Translations under genes and position numbers: made by a program
Notes under the pieces: generated by a model
Databases searched by the model: none
What the model saw: the letters and a program-made list of their open reading frames with translations, nothing else
What the model was told of the DNA's origin: nothing
In this document: piece by piece, positions 1-8,439 of the stretch
How the letters are laid out: each line of letters starts with the position of its first letter
Numbering within the stretch: position 1 is the stretch's first letter
Origin: Shimia sagamensis
GTDB lineage: Bacteria; Pseudomonadota; Alphaproteobacteria; Rhodobacterales; Rhodobacteraceae
Direction of reading: 5' to 3'
DNA: 64,000 nt
Assembly: GCF_900182745.1 (NCBI RefSeq)
Contig: NZ_FXTY01000007.1
Location: 62,001 to 126,000, forward strand

Positions 1-871
1 ATGCCTCACCAATTTGGATGCTGTCACCGCCGACGGACAGGCTATCCAGAGTAACCGGTGCATCCGCATGGAACCCGAGTGCCGAGAGCGCGCCGGCATG
101 CCCGGCCTTGACCGCGGTGCGCAGGGAGTGACGGGTCATCCAGTCGAGTTCTTTGGATGCCTGTTTGCCGTGCTCCTTCCAATCTGCCAGTTGGCTGACC
201 ACTGTGTTGGTGGAGATTTTGGAAATGTCATTCAGGTGGTTGGACACCGAACGGGTCACGTAGCGCGTGGGATCGGCGTGCAGTTTTGCCAGCAGTGGCA
301 AAGGCGACATAGGATCAATCTCAATCTTCTTTGCCCAGGGCAGTTTAGGGCGCGTGCCTTCACTCACCAAACGGCGCACATGGTAGTTGTCATCCTCTGC
401 CCACGCGTGCAGGCGGGCAAAGGTCTCCTCCGGCCAGCGATTAAGGAAAGGACGGATGTAGAACTCCATAGAAAAGCGCTTGGTCGCTGCCTCCAGTAAG
501 TCCAATGCCCGTTCGCGATGCTGTTCTACACCATGGCGGGTGGCCAAGATGCCGGGCACAGCGTGAATGAAGCGGCCAAAATCATCATCCGTCAGGGTCG
601 GATCAAGCGCGGGCGGCATCGCTGCCTCCAGTTGATCCGCCATTTCAGGAAAGTCCGGCGCGAGGCGTTTTTCAATACAGTCCGCAATCCATTCCATCCG
701 CTCCATGAGCTCGCGCCCCTGAAGTCCAGCCACAACTTCTTGATGGAAACTCTCGCCGTCAAAGCCAGGCACGCCGGCGGAGAATTCCGCAGCCAAATCG
801 CCCATACTATCTACATTAAATAACTGATCTTTTAGAGAAAACCCTTGGGACACACCCACACCTCGCGCCAT
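1..871 (-). CDS. DNA alkylation repair protein (AlkC/AlkD-like), 3' end cut by window
   Basis: Reading the minus strand from ATG 871 gives 290 open codons that run off the window edge. It begins MARGVGVSQGFSLKDQLFN and carries the stretches RPFLNRWPEETFARLHAW and DNYHVRRLVSEGTRP, which I recognise from the COG4335 DNA alkylation repair family: HEAT-repeat glycosylases that excise 3-methyladenine-type lesions. The start is chosen because a GGAG lies about 10 bases upstream and the frame is open throughout. The gene starts 18 bases after the SDR stop codon on the same strand, so the two probably share a transcript. The C-terminus is outside the window, so later active-site residues cannot be checked. 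Confidence 0.85.
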   Translation of the reverse strand, partial: MARGVGVSQGFSLKDQLFNVDSMGDLAAEFSAGVPGFDGESFHQEVVAGLQGRELMERMEWIADCIEKRLAPDFPEMADQLEAAMPPALDPTLTDDDFGRFIHAVPGILATRHGVEQHRERALDLLEAATKRFSMEFYIRPFLNRWPEETFARLHAWAEDDNYHVRRLVSEGTRPKLPWAKKIEIDPMSPLPLLAKLHADPTRYVTRSVSNHLNDISKISTNTVVSQLADWKEHGKQASKELDWMTRHSLRTAVKAGHAGALSALGFHADAPVTLDSLSVGGDSIQIGEA

Positions 872-889
872 ATTCTTATTTGCTCCGGC

Positions 890-1669
890 CTACATTGCCG
901 ACGCAAAGGCGCCGCCGTCCAGCAGAACATTCTGCCCGACGATAAAGCCTGCGTGATCAGAGCAGAGGAACGCACATGTGGCGCCAAACTCATCCGGCGT
1001 TCCGTAGCGACCGGCGGGAATGGTGGCGGCACGTTGGGCCTGAGCCTCCTCCATGGAGATGCCCTGCTGCTTCGTCACGGCTGTGTCCAGGGATACAGCA
1101 CGATCTGTGGCATGGATGCCGGGCAGCAGGTTGTTGATGGTCACGCCTTTGCCCGCCACTTGACGCGCGGTGCCAGCGACATAGCCGGTCAAACCAGCGC
1201 GGGCGGCGTTTGAAAGGCCCAGTACCGGGATCGGAGACTTCACCGACACCGAGGTGATATTCACCACGCGGCCCCAGCCACGCTCCATCATGCCCGGCAC
1301 CAGCGCTTTTATCAGGGCAATTGGCGCCAACATGTTTGCATCCAGCGCGGCGATGAAATCATCCCGATTCCAATCGGTCCACATACCCGGAGGTGGACCA
1401 CCTGCGTTGTTGACGAGGATATCGACGCCTTTCGCGATCTCGACCAACTTGGCTTGGCCTTCCTCGGTGCTCACATCACAAGCTATTGTGGCCACCTCAA
1501 CGCCAAACTCGGCGCGAATGTCGGCGGCAGCAATTTCAAGCGCTTCGACGCCACGCGCATTCATAATCAAGTCCACGCCATCCGAAGCCAAAGCGCGCGC
1601 GCAACCTAGACCAAGACCTTTAGAGGACGCGCAAACCAGCGCGCGTTTACCCTTAATTCCCAATTCCAT
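890..1669 (-). CDS. Atypical short-chain dehydrogenase/reductase (FabG-like, catalytic Tyr/Lys missing)
   Basis: 259 residues of Rossmann fold. The nucleotide-binding loop reads ASSKGLG (residues 14-20) rather than the usual TGxxxGxG. NNAGG lies at 87-91 and the catalytic Ser in NITS at 140. Thirteen residues on, where YxxxK is expected, the sequence reads SNAAR, so Ser153 replaces Tyr and Arg157 replaces Lys. This matches a known SDR-like subgroup annotated as 3-oxoacyl-ACP-reductase-like without a perfect tetrad. ATG 1669 is preferred because GGGGAG precedes it; a longer upstream reading lacks this support. Redox activity is therefore doubtful and the substrate unknown. It lies upstream of the DNA alkylation repair gene. 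Confidence 0.85.
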   Translation of the reverse strand: MELGIKGKRALVCASSKGLGLGCARALASDGVDLIMNARGVEALEIAAADIRAEFGVEVATIACDVSTEEGQAKLVEIAKGVDILVNNAGGPPPGMWTDWNRDDFIAALDANMLAPIALIKALVPGMMERGWGRVVNITSVSVKSPIPVLGLSNAARAGLTGYVAGTARQVAGKGVTINNLLPGIHATDRAVSLDTAVTKQQGISMEEAQAQRAATIPAGRYGTPDEFGATCAFLCSDHAGFIVGQNVLLDGGAFASAM

Positions 1670-1816
1670 GCGATTCTCCCCGTTGTTGTGCGGGTAAGAA
1701 ATACCCAAATTAGGAAGGATGCCAGTATAATGCCGAAGCCAAGGCACTGTGCTGCCACATTTGCATGTCATTCAAATTGTCAAAGAACATGTACAGTACA
1801 CGGAAATAGGTAAGTT

Positions 1817-2839
1817 ATGACGTCTCAAGTCCAAGACAGCTCCCAGCCCTCCCAACGTCTGCCGGTGTATCCGGCGGATGCTTTGATTGTGACGGATGGC
1901 GCAAACCTTGGTGATTCTCTGTCGTTTGCGGAAGAATTGTTGCCAGACGATATCTATACGCTGAACCAAGATGCCGAGGAGAAGAGCCTCGCCTTGCGCA
2001 CGGACAGCGAAGGGCAGCACTTCATTGCCAGTGATTACAGCCTCGGCACCAAAGACGCACGTGTCTACCTTGATTGCGTGGCAACCTTTATGCCGCCCAG
2101 CGGCGACACCATCGAAGTTCTGGTGCTGGTTGAAGTGGATGACGAAGGCGGCGTGGTTGAAGTTTATGGCGCGCCTTTGGCGCCGCTGACACCAAAGGGC
2201 GACTATGTGCTGGTGGGTGTGGACCGAGGCGCAGCCTCGACAAAACTGGCACAGCTGGCCTGCGTGAGCTTCACCGGAGGCACACGGATAACTATGGCCA
2301 CAGGCGAACAGAGACGTGTCGAAGACGTACACGTAGGCGACCGGGTTCTGACGCGGGATGATGGCCCTCAGGAAGTGCGCTGGATTGGGCACGCGGTGCA
2401 ACGTGCCAGCGGTGAGTTTGCTCCAATTGTGATCACAGCCGGCACGTTGAACAACACTCTTGATCTGCGGGTGAGCCCCGATCACCGACTGTTTGTGTAT
2501 CAACGCCATGACCATATCGGCGTAGGACGCAGCGAGTTGCTGATCAAAGCGCGGCACCTGGTGAATGGCGATACCGTCTTTGCCGATGAAGGTGGATTTG
2601 TTGACTATTACCAGATCATGTTTGACACCCATCAGATCATTTTTGCCGAAGGCATTTCGGCAGAGACCATGCAGATGGACACGCGTACGCAACCGGCTGT
2701 TCCAGAAGACGTTAAAGAACGTCTTCAACCTGCGTCAAATGCGGCACGTGGCATGCCACAGGCGCATCTCGAGGTGCATGAAAGCTTGTTGGATCGTCCT
2801 GACGCGGTTGAGCTTCTAAAGCGCGCGTCGTCGAAGTAG
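1817..2839 (+). CDS. Hint-domain (Hedgehog/intein-like) protein
   Basis: 340 residues. The N-terminal ~145 residues are acidic and unrecognised. A Hint module starts at Cys149 (ACVSFTGGTRITMATGEQ), followed by VEDVHVGDRVLTRDDG, the SPDHRLFV block and FDTHQIIFAEG near residue 275. This order is typical of the Hint_2-type proteins common in Rhodobacteraceae, whose function is unknown; they lack the C-terminal Asn and extein nucleophile of true inteins. No signal peptide is visible. The gene is divergent from the SDR gene across ~147 bases. A second, shorter Hint protein is encoded at 47805-48503. Confidence 0.85.
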   Translation: MTSQVQDSSQPSQRLPVYPADALIVTDGANLGDSLSFAEELLPDDIYTLNQDAEEKSLALRTDSEGQHFIASDYSLGTKDARVYLDCVATFMPPSGDTIEVLVLVEVDDEGGVVEVYGAPLAPLTPKGDYVLVGVDRGAASTKLAQLACVSFTGGTRITMATGEQRRVEDVHVGDRVLTRDDGPQEVRWIGHAVQRASGEFAPIVITAGTLNNTLDLRVSPDHRLFVYQRHDHIGVGRSELLIKARHLVNGDTVFADEGGFVDYYQIMFDTHQIIFAEGISAETMQMDTRTQPAVPEDVKERLQPASNAARGMPQAHLEVHESLLDRPDAVELLKRASSK

Positions 2840-2891
2840 GACGCGCCGCTTTTCCTTGCGAAATGACGCTCTGCGACCTATACGCGCGAAC

Positions 2892-4499
2892 ATGTTGGAC
2901 ACGCAGACAAACCGCCCCGAATTGCCGCCCGAGATTGCGCGCCGTCGCACCTTTGCGATCATCTCGCACCCGGACGCAGGTAAGACCACGCTGACCGAAA
3001 AGTTCCTCCTCTATGGTGGCGCAATTCAGATGGCGGGTCAGGTGCGGGCCAAAGGCGAAGCCCGCCGGACCCGTTCGGACTTCATGCAAATGGAGAAAGA
3101 CCGCGGGATCTCGGTGTCTGCCTCCGCCATGTCGTTTGATTTTGGCAAGTTCCGTTTCAATCTGGTGGACACGCCCGGCCACAGTGATTTCTCTGAAGAC
3201 ACCTATCGTACTCTGACCGCGGTTGACGCCGCAGTCATGGTGGTTGACGGCGCCAAAGGGGTGGAAAGCCAGACGCAGAAGCTGTTTGAGGTTTGCCGTC
3301 TGCGCGACCTTCCGATCCTGACGTTTTGTAACAAGATGGACCGCGAAAGCCGCGACACCTTTGATATTATTGACGAGATTCAAGAGAACCTCGCAATTGA
3401 CGTGTCTCCGGCAAGCTGGCCAATTGGCGTGGGCCGTGAGTTCATGGGCACTTATGACATGCTCAATGATCGGCTGGAGCTGATGGATCGGGCTGATCGG
3501 AATGTGGTCGCTGAAAGTGTGCAGATTGAAAGCTTGGATGACCCAAAACTGGCTGATCACGTACCGGAGCATCTGCTGGAGCAGTTGCGTGAAGAAGTTG
3601 AGATGGCCAAAGAGCTGTTACCGAAACTGGATCCGCAGGCGGTGCTTGAAGGGCATATGACGCCGATCTGGTTTGGCTCTGCGATCAACTCTTTTGGCGT
3701 AAAAGAACTTATGGACGGCATTGGCACCTACGGGCCAGAACCGCAGATCCAGACGGCAGAGCCGCGCAAAATTGCGCCGGAAGAAAAAAAGGTCGCTGGG
3801 TTTGTGTTTAAGGTTCAAGCCAACATGGACCCAAAACACCGCGACCGCGTGGCGTTTGTGCGTATGGCGTCAGGTCACTTCAAACGCGGCATGAAACTGA
3901 CCCATGTGCGCACCAAGAAGCCAATGGCAATTTCCAACCCAGTGTTGTTTTTGGCATCAGACCGCGAATTGGCAGAAGAAGCTTGGGCCGGCGATATCAT
4001 TGGCATTCCAAACCACGGGCAATTGCGCATTGGCGACACATTGACCGAAGGGGAAGCACTGCGCGTGTCTGGCATCCCAAGCTTTGCGCCGGAACTGTTG
4101 CAAGGCGTACGTGCCGGCGATCCACTGAAAGCCAAACACCTTGAGAAGGCGCTGATGCAGTTTGCCGAAGAAGGTGCCGCGAAGGTGTTTAAGCCAATGA
4201 TTGGCTCAGGCTTCATTGTGGGCGTGGTGGGGCAGCTTCAGTTTGAAGTGCTCGCCAGCCGGATTGAGATGGAGTATGGCCTGCCCGTGCGTTTTGATCA
4301 GAGCCAGTTCACCTCCGCCCGCTGGGTGCATGGAGACCGGAAAGCCGTTGAAAAGTTTGCTGATATGAACAAGCAGCACATCAGCTATGACAACGATGGC
4401 GACGTGGTATTCCTGACACGCCTTCAGTGGGACATTGATCGTGTTGCGCGCGATTATCCTGATGTGACGCTGAGCGCGACCAAGGAAATGATGGTCTGA
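2892..4499 (+). CDS. prfC: Peptide chain release factor 3
   Basis: 535 residues, close to the family's ~530. This translational GTPase recycles RF1/RF2 from terminated ribosomes in the cytoplasm. The G-domain motifs are clear: G1 SHPDAGKTTLTEKFL near residue 23, G3 DTPGHSDF near residue 95, and NKMD near residue 150. The RF3-specific EARRTRSDFMQMEKDRGISV switch region is present. ATG 2892 (MLDTQTNRPELPPEIARRRT) is chosen because related proteins start there; a TTG 36 bases upstream is open but adds unconserved residues. No strong Shine-Dalgarno precedes the ATG, so the exact start is slightly uncertain. A hairpin follows the stop. Confidence 0.95.
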   Translation: MLDTQTNRPELPPEIARRRTFAIISHPDAGKTTLTEKFLLYGGAIQMAGQVRAKGEARRTRSDFMQMEKDRGISVSASAMSFDFGKFRFNLVDTPGHSDFSEDTYRTLTAVDAAVMVVDGAKGVESQTQKLFEVCRLRDLPILTFCNKMDRESRDTFDIIDEIQENLAIDVSPASWPIGVGREFMGTYDMLNDRLELMDRADRNVVAESVQIESLDDPKLADHVPEHLLEQLREEVEMAKELLPKLDPQAVLEGHMTPIWFGSAINSFGVKELMDGIGTYGPEPQIQTAEPRKIAPEEKKVAGFVFKVQANMDPKHRDRVAFVRMASGHFKRGMKLTHVRTKKPMAISNPVLFLASDRELAEEAWAGDIIGIPNHGQLRIGDTLTEGEALRVSGIPSFAPELLQGVRAGDPLKAKHLEKALMQFAEEGAAKVFKPMIGSGFIVGVVGQLQFEVLASRIEMEYGLPVRFDQSQFTSARWVHGDRKAVEKFADMNKQHISYDNDGDVVFLTRLQWDIDRVARDYPDVTLSATKEMMV

Positions 4500-4511
4500 T
4501 ACACTCTGCGA

Positions 4512-4536
4512 TTGCACGGGGTTTTCCCCCGTGCAA
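4512..4536 (+). terminator. Hairpin after prfC
   Basis: TTGCACGGGG (4512-4521) pairs with CCCCGTGCAA (4527-4536) around a five-base loop, 12 bases after the prfC stop. There is no following U-run, so it may act as a processing or weak termination site rather than a full intrinsic terminator. Confidence 0.55.
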
Positions 4537-4546
4537 ACATCGCGCT

Positions 4547-5302
4547 ATGTCAGAAAATACCCTCACCTATCCCGGCGGTTACGCCTATATGATGGAGCGC
4601 TACGACGGGCGGCGCGAGCCGTTTGATTTTGGCTCCGAAGACCTTCCGCCGCTTGATGTAAACCTCTCTGTTTTGAAGACTGTAGTGGTAACCGAGCAGG
4701 CTGCCAAAAAAGGACCAGCCGACCCCAAAACGAGCTGGGCGCGCAAGCGTCGGCAAATTGCTGAGGAATTTATTGGGCTAAGTGAGCTGGCTTTTCTGAA
4801 TGCACAGTTGATCTCAAACCTGCGCAAACGGGATTCTCCCCCCCAAACAACTGCGCTGTTTTGTCGACTATGGGCAGAGGAGTCCGAGCACCTAATAGCT
4901 GAGTTGAACCTGCGCTGGCTGGTGAGCTCGGCGCAAACTTTTGCGGACCATGGGGACACTCCCGCTCAGCGTGAGGCTGGTCAAGGGTTGCGCATGTTGT
5001 TTGGCATGATGAAACTTTACGAGTTTGAACGTACGTTTAGCGGGTTGGAGCCAAGCAAGGAGCATGGTTTTGGCAAACGTCTGAAAACACGATTGCCGCT
5101 GGACATGGAGTCATTCTCGCTGGTGCATGGCGGGCTGGACATCAACATTCTAGCGCCAATCTGGGAGATGGGTAAATCCGATCCGGTGATCGCCCCCCTC
5201 GTCGACCATCTGATGCAGGAGTTGATTGAAGAGCCCGGCGGCGTGTTTCGTCGATTGGCACAGATGCGCGCTAAAAAAGAACGCCAGCAGGCCCGCCAAT
5301 GA
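4547..5302 (+). CDS. Conserved-looking hypothetical protein, partner of the adjacent glycosyltransferase
   Basis: 251 residues, soluble, with no signal peptide or membrane segment. The middle (about 65-190) looks all-helical with many charged residues; notable stretches are SWARKRRQIAEEFIGLSEL and RLWAEESEHLIAELNLRWL. I do not recognise a family. The stop overlaps the start of the glycosyltransferase by four bases (ATGA), so the two are almost certainly translationally coupled and may act together. The ATG at 4547 follows the prfC hairpin by ten bases and has no obvious Shine-Dalgarno. Codon use looks like that of its neighbours. Confidence 0.75.
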   Translation: MSENTLTYPGGYAYMMERYDGRREPFDFGSEDLPPLDVNLSVLKTVVVTEQAAKKGPADPKTSWARKRRQIAEEFIGLSELAFLNAQLISNLRKRDSPPQTTALFCRLWAEESEHLIAELNLRWLVSSAQTFADHGDTPAQREAGQGLRMLFGMMKLYEFERTFSGLEPSKEHGFGKRLKTRLPLDMESFSLVHGGLDINILAPIWEMGKSDPVIAPLVDHLMQELIEEPGGVFRRLAQMRAKKERQQARQ

Positions 5303-6276
5303 CCAATGTGGCCCCCACGTGGGGGGTGGTCGCCACCATCAAAGCGCCTGCTGTCGATATATTGAATTTTGTGGCCCATCATTTGGAATTGGGCGCAGCG
5401 CATATCTGGATCTACCTGGACGCGGCAAATCCAGAGGCAAAAGCTCAACTTAAGCCTCATCCGCAGCTGACTGTTGTGCGCACCGGTGACAACTATTGGC
5501 TCAAAACGCGCGGGAAAAAGCCGCCGATGCATCAACCACGTCAATCGTTCAATGTGCGCCACGCCTATAACCGCGCCAAAAAGGTGGATTGGCTGCTGCA
5601 CATCGACGTAGATGAGTTTTTGTGGCCGTATCAACCAATCACACAGCAACTGGCTGCTTTGCCGGAAAGCTGCCTTGTGGCGCGCGTGCGTCCCGCGGAG
5701 GCAATGGCCTCGTTGGATGATGAGCAGGTGACCCACTTTAAAACGTTCATTGCTGACAAAACCAAACGTGACCAAATTGTCAGAGAGATCTACCCCAATT
5801 TTGCGCCCTACCTGAAAAACGGATTTGTGAGCCACGTGGCTGGCAAGATGTTCCTGCGCACCGGGCAAAAGGACATGACGATCAAGATCCATAATGTGGT
5901 TCAGAATGGTCGACACAACCCGGGGCAAGTTGAGCTTACTGACGCCGCGCTGCTACATCTACACACCACCAGCTGGGAGCATTGGAGCCAGAGTTTTGCC
6001 TACCGGCACCAGAAGGGCTCCTATCGCGATGAACTTGGTTCTGCGACGCCAGAGAATCAGGGTGGTTTGAACCTGCACAAGCTGTTTGCACATTTGGCAA
6101 ACGAGCCAGACGGGTTGCGACAGTTTTATGAAGAGGTCTGTGTTGCCTCCCCTGACCTGACAGACAAGCTCAAGGCCCATGGCTTGCTGCGCAGTCACGC
6201 ACTGGAGCTTGAACAAAAACGCCGGAAACACTTCCCGGATTTTGACGTTAGAGCCACAACTCGCATCAAGTCTTAG
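5299..6276 (+). CDS. Glycosyltransferase family 2-like protein
   Basis: 325 residues. The opening WGVVATIKAPAVDILNFVAHHLELG and the acidic metal-binding motif HIDVDEFLWP near residue 110 fit the Glyco_tranf_2_4-type family, nucleotide-sugar transferases frequent in roseobacters and often associated with surface or capsule polysaccharides. A later LLHLHTTSWEHWSQ block is also typical. There are no membrane segments. It overlaps the upstream hypothetical gene by four bases. The acceptor and sugar cannot be deduced, and no other polysaccharide genes lie in the window. Confidence 0.8.
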   Translation: MTNVAPTWGVVATIKAPAVDILNFVAHHLELGAAHIWIYLDAANPEAKAQLKPHPQLTVVRTGDNYWLKTRGKKPPMHQPRQSFNVRHAYNRAKKVDWLLHIDVDEFLWPYQPITQQLAALPESCLVARVRPAEAMASLDDEQVTHFKTFIADKTKRDQIVREIYPNFAPYLKNGFVSHVAGKMFLRTGQKDMTIKIHNVVQNGRHNPGQVELTDAALLHLHTTSWEHWSQSFAYRHQKGSYRDELGSATPENQGGLNLHKLFAHLANEPDGLRQFYEEVCVASPDLTDKLKAHGLLRSHALELEQKRRKHFPDFDVRATTRIKS

Positions 6277-6398
6277 ACACATACTCGGTTTCATTGACCT
6301 GAAGCCTCGGTTGCGATAGAAGGCCCCGTGGATCAAAAACGCCATCGACGCGGGGCCATACGGGCCCGATCCTAAACGCCGCTACGGGCCAAAGTGTG

Positions 6399-6413
6399 TC
6401 CGTAAATCACGGA
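6399..6413 (+). promoter_or_regulatory. Small hairpin covering the Shine-Dalgarno of the RNA helicase gene
   Basis: TCCGT (6399-6403) and ACGGA (6409-6413) can form a 5-bp stem; the GGA that must serve as ribosome-binding site for ATG 6419 lies in the 3' arm. A larger imperfect pairing, GGCCCCG with CGGGGCC, lies earlier in the 142-base leader. This suggests structured 5' UTR control, but there is no experimental support. Confidence 0.4.
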
Positions 6414-6418
6414 TACAT

Positions 6419-7870
6419 ATGACAAAATTTTCTGACCTGAACCTCAACCCGAAGGTACTCAAAGCGATTACCGAAGCGGGCTATGAAACCCCAACGCCAA
6501 TTCAAGCAGGGGCGATTCCTTCTGCTTTGGATGGCCGCGACGTGCTTGGCATTGCGCAAACCGGCACTGGCAAGACCGCAAGCTTCACGCTTCCGATGTT
6601 GTCTTTGCTGGCCCGTGGGCGCGCGCGCGCACGGATGCCGCGCAGCCTGGTCCTGTGCCCAACACGGGAATTGGCGGCGCAGGTTGCCGAGAACTTTGAC
6701 ACCTATTCCAAACATCTGAAGCTGACCAAAGCGCTGTTGATTGGCGGAGTGAGTTTCAAGGAGCAAGAAACGATCATCGACAAAGGGGTCGACGTTCTGA
6801 TTGCCACACCTGGCCGCCTGCTTGATCATTTTGAGCGCGGCAAGCTTATCCTGTCCGACGTGAAAGTCATGGTTGTGGACGAAGCTGACCGGATGCTGGA
6901 TATGGGCTTCATTCCTGATATCGAGCGGATCTTTGGGCTGACACCTTTCACCCGGCAAACCCTGTTTTTCTCCGCCACTATGGCGCCGGAAATCGAGCGC
7001 ATCACCAACACCTTCCTATCCAACCCTGAGCGTGTAGAAGTTGCCCGCCAGGCGACGGCCAGCGAGACCATTGAACAGAACGTTGTAATGTTTAAAGCGT
7101 CCCGTCGGGACCGGGAAGGCAGCGAAAAGCGCAAGGTTTTGCGGGCATTGATTGATGGCGAAGGTGACAAATGCACCAATGCGATCATTTTCTGTAACCG
7201 CAAGACGGACGTGGATATCACTGCGAAATCGTTGAAGAAGTACGGTTACGATGCCGCACCAATTCACGGCGATTTGGATCAATCCCAACGGACGCGTACA
7301 CTGGAATCATTCCGGGGCGGTGACTTACGCATTCTCGTCGCGTCCGACGTGGCCGCGCGCGGTCTGGATGTGCCAAGCGTCAGCCATGTGTTCAACTTTG
7401 ATGTTCCCGGTCATCCGGAAGACTATGTGCACCGCATTGGTCGAACGGGTCGTGCGGGCAGAGAGGGCAAAGCCATCACGATCTGCAGCTCCCGAGACGA
7501 GAAGCAGTTTGATGCGGTTGAGGCGTTGATCCAGAAAGAGATTGCGCGCCTTGAAAACCCAATAAAAGTTGAGCCGCGCAAACCTCGCAAACCTAAAGAA
7601 GACACCGCCAAGCCTGCGGAAGCCGTTGAGGCGCCGAAACCTGCCAAAGAGGACCGTCCTCAGCGTGAAGAGCGCACCAAGCAGGAAGCACGGCCACAAC
7701 GAGAAGAGCGCCAACAGCGCGATGATCGTGGTGATCGTAGTGACAAATCTGCACGTGGTCGTGGCCGTGGACGCAACGATCGCCGCGACAACGGCAACAA
7801 AGTTGTCGGCATGGGTGATCACATGCCCGGCTTTATTGCGATGAGCTTTGACGAGCGACGCGGTCAGTAA
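6419..7870 (+). CDS. rhlE: DEAD-box ATP-dependent RNA helicase, RhlE-like
   Basis: 483 residues. Helicase motifs appear in order: Q motif PTPIQAGAIP, Walker A AQTGTGKT near residue 44, PTRELAAQ, VDEADRMLDMGF near 153, FFSAT, then FCNRKTDVD, SDVAARGLDVP and HRIGRTGRAGREG in the second RecA domain. The tail after residue ~385 is low-complexity, Lys/Arg/Glu-rich with GRGRGR repeats, typical of RNA-binding tails of RhlE-type helicases acting in ribosome assembly and mRNA decay. The gene has its own leader with hairpins and a strong terminator after it, so it is probably monocistronic. The symbol is by family and the precise orthologue is uncertain. Confidence 0.93.
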   Translation: MTKFSDLNLNPKVLKAITEAGYETPTPIQAGAIPSALDGRDVLGIAQTGTGKTASFTLPMLSLLARGRARARMPRSLVLCPTRELAAQVAENFDTYSKHLKLTKALLIGGVSFKEQETIIDKGVDVLIATPGRLLDHFERGKLILSDVKVMVVDEADRMLDMGFIPDIERIFGLTPFTRQTLFFSATMAPEIERITNTFLSNPERVEVARQATASETIEQNVVMFKASRRDREGSEKRKVLRALIDGEGDKCTNAIIFCNRKTDVDITAKSLKKYGYDAAPIHGDLDQSQRTRTLESFRGGDLRILVASDVAARGLDVPSVSHVFNFDVPGHPEDYVHRIGRTGRAGREGKAITICSSRDEKQFDAVEALIQKEIARLENPIKVEPRKPRKPKEDTAKPAEAVEAPKPAKEDRPQREERTKQEARPQREERQQRDDRGDRSDKSARGRGRGRNDRRDNGNKVVGMGDHMPGFIAMSFDERRGQ

Positions 7871-7894
7871 CCGCCCAACATCTTACACTTAGTG

Positions 7895-7916
7895 GAAGGG
7901 CCCCTGTGGGCCCTTC
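7895..7916 (+). terminator. Intrinsic terminator after rhlE
   Basis: GAAGGGCCC (7895-7903) pairs perfectly with GGGCCCTTC (7908-7916) around a four-base loop, followed by TGTGTTT. It sits between convergent rhlE and fosX-like genes and could serve both. Confidence 0.75.
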
Positions 7917-7928
7917 TGTGTTTCCAGA

Positions 7929-8339
7929 TCACTCCGTGGTCTGTTTGTAGCGCCTCAACCGTTCTTGCAGTGTGCCACTGTGCAACTCGAACAAGTGGTT
8001 GTCGTGATCATAAAAATAGAGAGAGTGCCCTTCACCGGAAACGCGGGAGCGCCCTTCTTTCAACTCCAGCCCAAGAGCCCGAATGCACCGCAGTTTGCTG
8101 TCATACTCATCCGGCTCTATTTTGAAAGCGACATGGTTGTAGCTTTTCACTGGTAATGACTCACCTTGCATCGTCGCGACCCACACGCCTCCGATGTCGA
8201 AAAACCGCTCTTTGGACAGGGAAAAGGTGTCCTCCCCGCTGTCATAGATCCGCGTTGCATCCAAAACTTTTGTCAGCACCTCTTCCATCTTGTCGAGGTC
8301 CTGTACAATGAAGGTTATGTGGCTAAGTCCTTGTGCCAA
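7929..8339 (-). CDS. fosX: FosX-type fosfomycin hydrolase (vicinal oxygen chelate family)
   Basis: 136 residues, the usual FosX length. FosX enzymes are Mn-dependent epoxide hydrolases that open fosfomycin with water. The metal ligands His7 (LSHITF), His69 (SYNHVAF) and Glu118 (HLFELHSG) and the catalytic base Glu44 (SLSKERFF) fall at the positions I recall for Listeria FosX, and RVSGEGHSLYFYDHDNH is the family's signature block. The start is a TTG at 8339 with GGAG about 10 bases upstream. FosX homologues occur on chromosomes of environmental bacteria, where some have low resistance activity. Composition matches the neighbours, and no mobile element lies nearby. Confidence 0.88.
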   Translation of the reverse strand: MAQGLSHITFIVQDLDKMEEVLTKVLDATRIYDSGEDTFSLSKERFFDIGGVWVATMQGESLPVKSYNHVAFKIEPDEYDSKLRCIRALGLELKEGRSRVSGEGHSLYFYDHDNHLFELHSGTLQERLRRYKQTTE

Positions 8340-8384
8340 AATGTGCCCGCTCCAGATGCCTCACAAAGTACATGCCACCCTGCA

Positions 8385-8400
8385 CCGGAGACTACTCCGG
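8385..8400 (-). terminator. Hairpin beyond the RNase J gene
   Basis: CCGGAG (8385-8390) pairs with CTCCGG (8395-8400) around a four-base loop, 40 bases past the rnj stop on the minus strand and before fosX begins. There is no U-run, so its role is tentative. Confidence 0.4.
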
Positions 8401-8439
8401 CACAAGGCAGCTTCAATTTGGATCAAAGGTTGGGGGCGT

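Noticed and set aside
1790-1800. TGTACAGTACA palindrome upstream of the first Hint gene
   Set aside because: Only 11 bp, no promoter of clear quality placed around it; chance occurrence cannot be excluded.
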